DNA of 40,324 nt, from NCBI GenBank assembly GCA_017628845.1, contig JAGBYI010000005.1, positions 1-40,324 of the forward strand, written 5' to 3'. The number at the start of each line of letters is the position of its first letter. Position 1 is the first letter of the stretch. Positions 1-6,926 of the stretch are shown here, piece after piece. The DNA comes from Bacteroidaceae bacterium (GTDB lineage: Bacteria; Bacteroidota; Bacteroidia; Bacteroidales; Bacteroidaceae). Under the pieces are notes generated by a model that saw only the letters and a list, made by a program, of their open reading frames with translations, was not told the origin of the DNA and searched no databases. The position numbers were made by a program, and so were the translations under genes.

Positions 1-1
1 C

Positions 2-352
2 ACCGTATTCAACCGTGGCTTCTGGGACGGATACTACCAGGGCAAGAGCCTTGGCGAGTGGAGCGAGGTGCACGGCAGTGCCGCCACCGAGAAGAAGGTG
101 TATTGCGGCAAGGTGGTGCGCTATTTCTCCAAACTTGGTGTAGCCGAATTCAAGATAGAGGCATGCGAACTGCCCCGTGGCTCCAAGATTCTCGTCACTG
201 GTCCCACCACCGGTGCCTTGTACAGTACGGCCGAAGAGATACGCTTCGACCTCGACCCCGTGGAGGTTGCCAGGAAAGGCCAGCACATCAGCATAGCCAT
301 GCCCCAGAAGGTTCGCCGCAACGACAAACTCTTCGTGGTAGTGGAAAATTAG
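2..352 (+). CDS. U32 family peptidase, C-terminal fragment
   Basis: The reading frame is open from the first bases and ends at TAG 350-352, so this is only the C-terminal part (about 116 residues) of a gene that begins outside the window. The fragment opens with a T-V-F-N-R-G-F-W-D-G-Y-Y segment followed by a small beta-rich domain containing V-T-G-P-T-T-G and ending in K-V-R-x-N-D-K-L-F. This is the pattern I associate with the C-terminal domain of Bacteroidetes U32 peptidases (YegQ/RlhA relatives), which act in collagenase-like or tRNA/rRNA hydroxylation roles. The catalytic part is not in the window, so which U32 subgroup it is cannot be decided. A hairpin follows at 407-447, and the T6SS promoter lies beyond, so it is probably unconnected with the secretion genes. 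Confidence 0.85.
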   Translation, partial: TVFNRGFWDGYYQGKSLGEWSEVHGSAATEKKVYCGKVVRYFSKLGVAEFKIEACELPRGSKILVTGPTTGALYSTAEEIRFDLDPVEVARKGQHISIAMPQKVRRNDKLFVVVEN

Positions 353-406
353 ATTATATATGCGCTGACCATACAATATGGTAGCGGAAAATATAAAGTA
401 ACAGCG

Positions 407-454
407 GTGTTGATACTAAAGCCATTCATGCTATTCAGTGTCAACACTCTTTTA
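407..454 (+). terminator. Probable terminator of the U32 peptidase gene
   Basis: An 11-bp stem (407-417 with 437-447, ten Watson-Crick pairs and one G-T) encloses a 19-nt loop and is followed by TCTTTTA. It lies 55 bp after the U32 stop codon. The T-tract is short, so termination may be partial. Confidence 0.6.
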
Positions 455-634
455 TGCCTGATGTATTCATAGCGATAATATTTGCTTTAAGTATATGTAA
501 ACTTTCTACTTTATTGGGCAAAGAATTAGTTGTGTTTTTTAAGTATTTGATAAGCATAGTTGCTAAATTAATAAACACTTTGTTGGCATTTTCTTAAAAA
601 AATATAATACACAGGCAAAAATAAAAGGAACTTA

Positions 635-664
635 TTGCATATATAACGTCAATGCTTAACTTTG
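635..664 (+). promoter_or_regulatory. Bacteroidetes-type promoter of the clpV-tssBC-hcp operon
   Basis: TAACTTTG at 657-664 matches the Bacteroides -7 consensus TAnnTTTG exactly. A TTG (635-637) lies 19 bp upstream, where the -33 element is expected. Transcription would start near 671, giving a leader of about 20 nt before the ATG at 692. Confidence 0.7.
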
Positions 665-691
665 CGAATGTTTTAACACAGTACGCATACT

Positions 692-3175
692 ATGGAAGAC
701 CAAATCAGATTGATAGCCAACTCGTTTGCAATTGAGTACAGCAGTGATGCCATATATCCTGCTCATCTGTTCAAAGCCATGCTCCACAAGGAGGTTGGAC
801 TGGTTCATTTCATTGAAACAGAATTGAACAAAGACTACTACTATCTGCAGGAATGGGCAGACGTTCAGATGCAGCTGTCACCTCGTGCAGCAAGACCATC
901 CAAGGACCTGAAACTGTCCGAAGAGTCAAAGGCTGTGATGGACGAAGCCGAGTCCTACCAGATGCGTTTTGGTCTGGACAATTGCGACCCCGTATGCATA
1001 CTGGCTTCGCTCGTTACCCCTGGCGTAGGATTCTCCTTTGACCAACTGAAGACCCTGCCATTGAACGCTTCGGAGATATGCGACAAGATGGGAACTGGCA
1101 CACAAGTTAGTCCAGATGCCATGGCAAGCGCTTCGTCCACGACCCCAGGCAGTGGTTACAAGGGAGGCTGTAATATACAGAAGTACTGTATCAACAAGAG
1201 CGAAGAGGCCCTGGCCGGCAAACTGGGCGACATTGTAGGTTTTGAGAACGAGATTTCTACCATATATGAAATACTGGGCAGAAAAACCAAGTCGAACCTG
1301 CTCATCACTGGCGAATCAGGAGTGGGCAAGACTTCGCTCGTTAATGGATTCGTTATCCAACTGGCAAAGGGACACGTGCCCGGTTTCCTCAACAATGCAG
1401 CGGCATACGAGGTGGACATAGCGGCACTGTCTGCCGACGCCTCATACAAAGGTGAGGTGGAAGACCGCTTCAAGAAACTGCTTGCCGAGATCAAGGAGAA
1501 AAAGAATGCAATCCTCATTATAGAGTCAATAGACAAACTGTTTGACAAGCAGGGCACCCTGTACGGAGCAGCAGCCATGCTAAAGCAGGAACTGGGTAAA
1601 GGCAACATCCTGTTGCTTTGTACTGCCTCAGTAGATGGGTTCACCAAGAACATTGAAACTGACAAGGAGTTCGTGAACAAGCTGGAGCGTATCAGCATTG
1701 AAGAACCGAACGCCGACCTCTGTCTTAGAATACTCAAAGGCGCTACGCAAAGCTATGAGACATTCCACGGACTCGGCGTGGACGAGACCGTTATGTCAGA
1801 TGCAATACGCCTGGCAAAACGATATCTTACCGAGAAGGCTCTGCCAGACTCTGCATTCGATCTGATAGACCGTACCATGGCCCTTCTGAAGACCATGAAC
1901 GACATGTCTGGCAAGGACCTGCAGTATATACAAGAGAAACTGAACGAGCTTTCCACAAAAGCAGAAAACACCAAGGAGAGCGAATCGCTGATGAAGGAAC
2001 TGGACTGGCTCAACTACGAACTAATGAACAAGGTTAGCTGCATCCTGTTGGCACAACTGGACACCGACACGGACTTCAGCAAGATACCTACCGTTCAGGA
2101 GCGCCTGAACTACCTGCAGAACACCGTTAGCCAGCTATCTGAACTCAGTGCAGAGAAACGTACCTCTCTGGATAGCGCCGACCTCTATGCCGTAGTGGCA
2201 AAGCAGACAGGCATTCCTCTGGGCAAAGTACAGTCCAAGGAGCGCGACCGACTGACCAACGGCGAGGCGACCCTGAAGAAGCGTGTCGTAGGCCAAGACC
2301 ATGCCGTGAAGATCGTTCTTGACTCTGTATTCGAATCCCGTTCCGGCCTGAACAAGAAAGGGCAGCCCATGGGTTCGTTCTTCTTCCTGGGTCCTACGGG
2401 TACGGGCAAGACAGAGTTATCAAAGGCACTGGCGGCTTTCCTTTTCGAGGACGAATCCTCGCTGATACGCTTTGACATGTCCGAGTTTAAGGAAGAACAC
2501 TCTGTGGCTCTTCTCTATGGTGCACCTCCGGGTTACGTAGGTTACGAAGAAGGCGGTCTGCTGGTTAACAAGATACGCCAGAAGCCCTACTCCGTGGTGC
2601 TGTTCGATGAAATTGAAAAGGCACACAAGTCTGTATTCGACCTCTTCCTGCAGATTCTGGACGAAGGCAAACTGCACGACCGACTGGGACGCGTAGGCGA
2701 TTTCTCAAACGCGCTTATTCTCTTCACCTCAAACATAGGCAGTCAGTTCATCGTGGACGCCTTCAACCAGGGCAATATACCACAGAACAATGACCTGATG
2801 GATATTATGCAAGGACATTTCCGTCCTGAATTCCTGGCACGCCTTACGGAGATCGTCCCCTTCTCGCCCATCATGCCAGAGGGTGTGGTACGAATCTTTG
2901 ACATACACCTGAAGGGACTGCTAAAACTGCTTGAGGAGCAGGGTATCACCTTGACAATGACAGACGAGGTGAAGCAGGAGATAGCTATGAAGGGCTACAA
3001 CCAACAGTATGGTGCACGTCCATTGATAGGCATCATCCGCAAGGAACTGCGCCATCCGCTCTCAAAACTTATCATCTCAGGTGCAATAAAAACTGGCGAC
3101 ACAGTTGAGGTGAGGATAACAGACGGCAAACCCGACTTTGTGATAAAAGAATCCAACAGACAAGACATACATTAA
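692..3175 (+). CDS. tssH: T6SS sheath-disassembly ATPase ClpV/TssH
   Basis: 827-residue Clp/Hsp100 protein that, in T6SS, unfolds contracted TssB/TssC sheath so the subunits can be reused. An N-terminal Clp-N region (about 1-145) is followed by two AAA+ modules. D1 has Walker A G-E-S-G-V-G-K-T at 207-214. D2 has Walker A G-P-T-G-T-G-K-T at 567-574, Walker B with D639-E640, and the pore motif G-Y-V-G-Y. D1's Walker B is unusual: where the family has Asp-Glu, this protein has Glu278-Ser279 after a hydrophobic strand, so D1 may bind but hydrolyse ATP poorly. The ATG at 692 is well placed after the promoter. It heads the operon and tssB starts 30 bp downstream. Adjacency to tssB/tssC separates it from housekeeping ClpB. 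Confidence 0.93.
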   Translation: MEDQIRLIANSFAIEYSSDAIYPAHLFKAMLHKEVGLVHFIETELNKDYYYLQEWADVQMQLSPRAARPSKDLKLSEESKAVMDEAESYQMRFGLDNCDPVCILASLVTPGVGFSFDQLKTLPLNASEICDKMGTGTQVSPDAMASASSTTPGSGYKGGCNIQKYCINKSEEALAGKLGDIVGFENEISTIYEILGRKTKSNLLITGESGVGKTSLVNGFVIQLAKGHVPGFLNNAAAYEVDIAALSADASYKGEVEDRFKKLLAEIKEKKNAILIIESIDKLFDKQGTLYGAAAMLKQELGKGNILLLCTASVDGFTKNIETDKEFVNKLERISIEEPNADLCLRILKGATQSYETFHGLGVDETVMSDAIRLAKRYLTEKALPDSAFDLIDRTMALLKTMNDMSGKDLQYIQEKLNELSTKAENTKESESLMKELDWLNYELMNKVSCILLAQLDTDTDFSKIPTVQERLNYLQNTVSQLSELSAEKRTSLDSADLYAVVAKQTGIPLGKVQSKERDRLTNGEATLKKRVVGQDHAVKIVLDSVFESRSGLNKKGQPMGSFFFLGPTGTGKTELSKALAAFLFEDESSLIRFDMSEFKEEHSVALLYGAPPGYVGYEEGGLLVNKIRQKPYSVVLFDEIEKAHKSVFDLFLQILDEGKLHDRLGRVGDFSNALILFTSNIGSQFIVDAFNQGNIPQNNDLMDIMQGHFRPEFLARLTEIVPFSPIMPEGVVRIFDIHLKGLLKLLEEQGITLTMTDEVKQEIAMKGYNQQYGARPLIGIIRKELRHPLSKLIISGAIKTGDTVEVRITDGKPDFVIKESNRQDIH

Positions 3176-3205
3176 ACAGAATATAAACCTAAAACAATTT
3201 ACATT

Positions 3206-3670
3206 ATGGCAATGAAAGAGAATTTCATCTCGATGGCTCCAGATGAAGAATCCAATGCAAAAGTCTCTCCGGTCGACAACAACAAGACCCTGATGATTGA
3301 CCAGTATACCTCGGATGTAGAACCCGGTAACCCTGAGTTCGTTGAGGATATACAATGTATTGCCGATGCATTTGCTCACTTCAAACCAAAGGTGGAAGTG
3401 GATTTTGTGGACGAAGAGGGCGGTTCGGTAAACGAAGTGCTTGAGTTTAATGAACTGCGCGATTTTGAGGCTCAGGGCGGCAAGGGCAAGCTGGTTGCCA
3501 ACAGCCAGTTCCTGTCTGGTGTGAAGCAGAAGATTGACACCAATGCAAAGATTCGCAAGAGCATTGAGCAGAACCGCAAACTGCGCGACATCCTGAAGGA
3601 TGGTTCTGCACGCGAAGAACTGAAAGAGATGCTGAAGGCAATGTTAGAAGAACTGGAAGGAAACAAATAA
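3206..3670 (+). CDS. tssB: T6SS contractile sheath small subunit TssB (VipA)
   Basis: 154 residues, the usual size for TssB of Bacteroidetes T6SS. With TssC it forms the cytoplasmic contractile sheath around the Hcp tube. The middle section has a V-E-V-D-F-V strand followed by an F-x-E-L-R-D-F region, typical of TssB. The C-terminal third is charged and helical (residues about 100-154), ending in repeated E-E-L/K-E-M-L segments that in the family contribute the helix packing against TssC and recognised by ClpV. It lies between clpV and tssC with 12 bp to tssC, so the three are clearly co-transcribed. The first 45 residues are acidic and probably flexible. Confidence 0.92.
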   Translation: MAMKENFISMAPDEESNAKVSPVDNNKTLMIDQYTSDVEPGNPEFVEDIQCIADAFAHFKPKVEVDFVDEEGGSVNEVLEFNELRDFEAQGGKGKLVANSQFLSGVKQKIDTNAKIRKSIEQNRKLRDILKDGSAREELKEMLKAMLEELEGNK

Positions 3671-3682
3671 AATCTATTAGTC

Positions 3683-5044
3683 ATGGCTGAAACAGAAGCA
3701 AAAAAAGCAATAATAACCGAACAGGCTGCTGGTGCAGAAGTTCGTTCCGCAGAGAATAAGGATACATCCAAGTTGTTGGCTGCCTTTGGCGGTTTCAACG
3801 CAGTCCGTGGTTTCATGCCCGACGCAGACAACCTGAACCCTGCAAAGAAGGCAGCAAAGGCAGTATTCTTGAGCGACAAGCGTTTCAAGGACAAGCGCGA
3901 CACCTTGATCAGCGATATCAAGGGTTGGCTGGAAATCCTGGACGAAGGATACGGCAGCGCCACAGAGTTTGTGGATGCATGCAAGGCTAAGGAGGATAAG
4001 TACAGCAGCGTTTTGAGCCAAGGCATTACCGATGCTCTGTATGCAACACAGAATATGGAACGCTCATATCGTTCACTGGATTCGTTCTTTAAGACTGCCA
4101 ATGCAGAGAAGGTAAAGAACCTGCGCATCATTAACGTGTATAAGGATGACATTGCTGATGACGATTCTGGTTTTGCACAGGAAGTTGACAACATTCTGCG
4201 TGGTGGCTTTGACCGTCTGAGTCTTAAGGACTGCTACAGCCTGATGGTTGTGCCCGGCAACGTATTCCAGGATAAGGTTTCACTGCTCCAGTGGGCAAAG
4301 ATTGCATTCAAGTACAAGGTGATGCTTATTACTGATCATGCCGACGAATATTCCTTTGATGACCTCTTTGCCAACACAGAGGGATACAAGGACAGCGATA
4401 TAGAGTTGCAGAACGTCATCATGACTGCCAACTGGCTGGTTGGCCGCGAGGCAGAGAAACTTTCCGAGGACGAAAAGGAGAATGCTGCATTCTACATTGC
4501 CAGTTCTGGTGCCCTGGCAGGTAAACTGTATGACGAGAGCGCAAGCATGGCACAGGGTGCCGGCGGCAAGAAGTACGGAACACTTGACGGTGTGAAGGGT
4601 GTGAAGCTGGATCTGCTCAAGTCTGAAATTGCCGCACTGATGGACAACCAGGTAATACCCATGGTTTATTCCGAAGGACGCGTAATGGCATTCAATAACT
4701 CCACTCTGTATAACGGCGACAATACCGCCATGAAGGAGTATCCCATTGTTCGTGTGTTTGACTGGGTAAAGAAGGTGCTTATGAACTTCGTGCATGAAGT
4801 GGCACTGGAAAACTGGGATCCATACAACTCTCCCAAGAACCTGAAGGCAAAGATCCAGGGATTCCTGAACGACTACAAGGGTTATGGCAACCTGTTCCAG
4901 AACTACGAGATAAAGGAACCCACACAGGATCCCGTAACAAAACGCATTACCTGCGACATCAGTCTTACCCCCTTCTATTCTGCAAAGAACTTTGTCATCA
5001 AGGTGGCAGCCGACAGGAAGGACAAGGAAGCACAAATGGCATAA
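3683..5044 (+). CDS. tssC: T6SS contractile sheath large subunit TssC (VipB)
   Basis: 453 residues. It is the large sheath subunit that handshakes with TssB to build the contractile cylinder. The family match rests on overall length, the alternating alpha/beta layout, and the C-terminal half containing the segment W-D-P-Y-N-S-P followed by a long helix and a final beta-rich domain (I-T-C-D-I-S-L-T-P-F-Y-S-A-K-N-F-V-I-K) that closes the sheath subunit. The first 20 residues are lysine/alanine-rich and likely disordered. It starts 12 bp after tssB, and hcp follows after 47 bp, the expected order for a sheath-tube cassette. Confidence 0.92.
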   Translation: MAETEAKKAIITEQAAGAEVRSAENKDTSKLLAAFGGFNAVRGFMPDADNLNPAKKAAKAVFLSDKRFKDKRDTLISDIKGWLEILDEGYGSATEFVDACKAKEDKYSSVLSQGITDALYATQNMERSYRSLDSFFKTANAEKVKNLRIINVYKDDIADDDSGFAQEVDNILRGGFDRLSLKDCYSLMVVPGNVFQDKVSLLQWAKIAFKYKVMLITDHADEYSFDDLFANTEGYKDSDIELQNVIMTANWLVGREAEKLSEDEKENAAFYIASSGALAGKLYDESASMAQGAGGKKYGTLDGVKGVKLDLLKSEIAALMDNQVIPMVYSEGRVMAFNNSTLYNGDNTAMKEYPIVRVFDWVKKVLMNFVHEVALENWDPYNSPKNLKAKIQGFLNDYKGYGNLFQNYEIKEPTQDPVTKRITCDISLTPFYSAKNFVIKVAADRKDKEAQMA

Positions 5045-5091
5045 TGCAGTATAACACACAAAAAACAATATCAACCTAAAACAAGCAAACT

Positions 5092-5484
5092 ATGGCAAAG
5101 ACACCTGTTAAATTGGAGATTGATGGTTACAAGGAACGCGAAGTGCTGATGGTAACCTACGAATTTGACCAGGCAACCGATGTGGAGGGCCAGATGTCTG
5201 GTATACCCCGTGGCGGCAAGATAAGAATAAGAGTTAAGGCACACAACGATGGCACTCCCGACCTGTTGGCATGGATGGTGGAGCGCAACCTGCCCAAGAA
5301 TGGAGTTGTTACCTTTATGGAGACAAAGACCGGCAAGGTGATGAAAACCATCAAGTTCACAAATGGCTACTGCATCAACTTTGACGAGAAGTGGGAAGAC
5401 AAGAAGGGTCATTTTGAAGAGATAGTAATCACATGTCAGAAGATTGAGTTCGAATCCGTAGTGTTCGAAAACGATTGGGCTTAA
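5092..5484 (+). CDS. tssD: Hcp/TssD tube protein, copy 1
   Basis: 130-residue Hcp-family protein. Hcp stacks as hexameric rings to make the inner tube propelled by the sheath, and it is released outside the cell. The Bacteroidetes form is recognised by L-E-I-D-G-Y near the start, the loop G-Q-M-S-G-I-P-R-G-G (about residues 37-46), an L-L-A-W-M strand-helix junction, and a closing F-D-E-K-W-E-D...G-H-F-E-E-I-V-I-T-C-Q segment that is almost the same in copy 2. There is no signal peptide, as expected for a T6SS substrate. It follows tssC by 47 bp, and copy 2 starts 41 bp after it. Confidence 0.92.
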   Translation: MAKTPVKLEIDGYKEREVLMVTYEFDQATDVEGQMSGIPRGGKIRIRVKAHNDGTPDLLAWMVERNLPKNGVVTFMETKTGKVMKTIKFTNGYCINFDEKWEDKKGHFEEIVITCQKIEFESVVFENDWA

Positions 5485-5525
5485 TACTTTAATTCTAATC
5501 CAGAACTAAAAACATTTGATGCAAT

Positions 5526-5924
5526 ATGGCAGAGAATTTGACACCTGTACAACTTGAAGTCAGCGGCTTTGAGGTACGTGAAGTGATGTTGATAGATTAT
5601 AAGTTCAATCAGGAAGTGGACCGCGAAGGCCAGATTTCCGGTATTCCCCGTGGCGGCCGCATCACCATACGTGTGAAGGCCATGAACGACGGCAACAACC
5701 AGTTGCTGCAGTGGATGTTGGCCCCCAACGACCCCCGCGATGTGAAGGTTACATTCTTCAACACCATCGACGGTTCCACTATGAAGGACCTTAAAGGTAC
5801 CGGATGCTATTGCGTACACTTCATTGAAAAGTGGGAAGATGGCGAAGGTCACTACGAAGAGATTGAAATCGTTTGTCAGGAACTGAAGAACGGACCCGTT
5901 GAGTTCGTTAATCCTTGGAGATAA
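5526..5924 (+). CDS. tssD: Hcp/TssD tube protein, copy 2
   Basis: 132-residue paralogue of the preceding gene. It keeps the diagnostic loop (G-Q-I-S-G-I-P-R-G-G) and the closing E-K-W-E-D-G-E-G-H-Y-E-E-I-E-I-V-C-Q segment, but differs in many surface positions in between. Both copies could enter the same tube, or they could form separate tubes or carry different cargo in the lumen; sequence alone does not decide. A strong hairpin immediately downstream (5940-5974) probably reduces transcription beyond this point, so the tube genes would be expressed more than the spike genes. Confidence 0.92.
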   Translation: MAENLTPVQLEVSGFEVREVMLIDYKFNQEVDREGQISGIPRGGRITIRVKAMNDGNNQLLQWMLAPNDPRDVKVTFFNTIDGSTMKDLKGTGCYCVHFIEKWEDGEGHYEEIEIVCQELKNGPVEFVNPWR

Positions 5925-5939
5925 ACACGGACAATAATC

Positions 5940-5981
5940 AGGCACGGGTTATGCACATAGCACTACCCGTGCCTTCATTTT
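5940..5981 (+). terminator. Intra-operon hairpin after hcp2, likely partial terminator
   Basis: A perfect 10-bp GC-rich stem (5940-5949 with 5965-5974) has a 15-nt loop and is followed by TCATTTTA. It sits in the 71-bp gap between hcp2 and the next gene of the same strand. Because no strong promoter motif is visible after it, it is best read as an attenuator setting a high tube-to-spike ratio, or as a stabiliser of the upstream mRNA 3' end. Confidence 0.65.
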
Positions 5982-5995
5982 AATAATCTAATCCC

Positions 5996-6406
5996 ATGTC
6001 ATTATCGGCAACCCTACAGATTGGTGACAACCACATCGGAGTATACAACCGCCAATACAAGGTTGTACGTTGCCAATACAACTTTTCCCGTGGCTATAAC
6101 TTCCGCATGCCGGATACTACGGCACGCAACAAGAGCATAGCCATTACCATAGTTGCACCGGGCAAGGAAGACCTAAGCCTATACGATTGGTACATAAATC
6201 GTACCTTATTGAGTGGACGAATAGTGTTTGATCTCTCTGGTCAGGCCATGTTCGACGAGCAGCCCAAGATACTTCTGTTCGAAGGGGCATCGTGCTTCTC
6301 GCTGAGCGAATCATATCATATAGATCAAGAAACTCGTCGCCTCCTGCATATAGAAATCACTGCCGAGGAAACTCTGGTGGACTCTATATCGTTCAAAAAC
6401 TATTAA
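5996..6406 (+). CDS. Divergent Hcp-like (TssD-family) protein
   Basis: 136 residues with the spacing of hydrophobic strands seen in the two Hcp proteins upstream. Shared landmarks are Y-x-V-x-x-x-x-Y-x-F near residues 20-30, I-A-I-T-I-V-A-P around residue 50, a D-W-Y strand-helix junction matching L-A-W-M, and a closing I-E-I-T-A...S-I-S-F-K-N strand. The G-x-x-S-G-I-P-R-G-G loop is lost. The fold therefore looks like Hcp while the ring-contact loop has changed, which would suit a tube-cap, tube-initiator or spike-adaptor role rather than bulk tube. That role is my inference from sequence and from its place between hcp and vgrG. Confidence 0.7.
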   Translation: MSLSATLQIGDNHIGVYNRQYKVVRCQYNFSRGYNFRMPDTTARNKSIAITIVAPGKEDLSLYDWYINRTLLSGRIVFDLSGQAMFDEQPKILLFEGASCFSLSESYHIDQETRRLLHIEITAEETLVDSISFKNY

Positions 6407-6440
6407 CCCATTGCCACCTTAATATATAATATACAATACC

Positions 6441-6908
6441 ATGCCCGAATACATGTCCAAGCAACTGAAGGCCGTGATGTTCCTTGACGACATCACCGAG
6501 GGTATACCTCTGCGTCAGGAAAACGGCTTCACAGTACAGCATTTTGACTACTCCTGTTTCAGAAGCAGGGACAAGGTGGGAATGCCTTTTGGTCCTTCCA
6601 ATGCTTCGCTGATGCAGATTACCTTGAAAACCATTTCCTCCGACGGATATAAGGAACTATACCAACGCTTGAGCAGTATGGACCAGTTTGCGTTCTCTAT
6701 GATTTTCAATGCCTCCTACGACGACTTCCACATCCTCCAGGACTATGAAGATGCCATGATAGTGAATGGTTACGTGGTGGAGATAGAGGAACTTTTCGAT
6801 ACCATAGACCCACAGCATAATGGCATGATACTGAACATGAAGATTCTACTGCACTCGCTGGACTATATCGGAAGCAGGGTGGAGAGGAAACTTATGGTTA
6901 ACCACTGA
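6441..6908 (+). CDS. Small T6SS protein before vgrG, possibly Hcp-like
   Basis: 155-residue cytosolic protein with no signal peptide or membrane segment. A strand F-T-V-Q-H-F-D-Y-S, then M-P-F-G-P-S, then M-Q-I-T-L-K-T-I-S gives an order of strands that loosely recalls Hcp-type tube domains. The C-terminal part has V-V-E-I-E-E-L-F-D and I-L-L-H-S-L-D-Y. I cannot match it confidently to a named family. It starts 34 bp after the previous Hcp-like gene and vgrG begins 18 bp after its stop, so it is very probably a spike/tube-junction component or a loading adaptor for this VgrG. Confidence 0.6.
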   Translation: MPEYMSKQLKAVMFLDDITEGIPLRQENGFTVQHFDYSCFRSRDKVGMPFGPSNASLMQITLKTISSDGYKELYQRLSSMDQFAFSMIFNASYDDFHILQDYEDAMIVNGYVVEIEELFDTIDPQHNGMILNMKILLHSLDYIGSRVERKLMVNH

Positions 6909-6926
6909 TACTTGATATAAAATACT

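Larger units (their letters stand above)
353..691. other. AT-rich intergenic region before the T6SS operon
   Basis: This 339-bp gap has no convincing gene. It holds a hairpin with the features of a terminator for the upstream U32 gene (407-454), then about 180 bp of AT-rich sequence in which I see no structure, then the promoter of the clpV operon (635-664). Confidence 0.7.
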
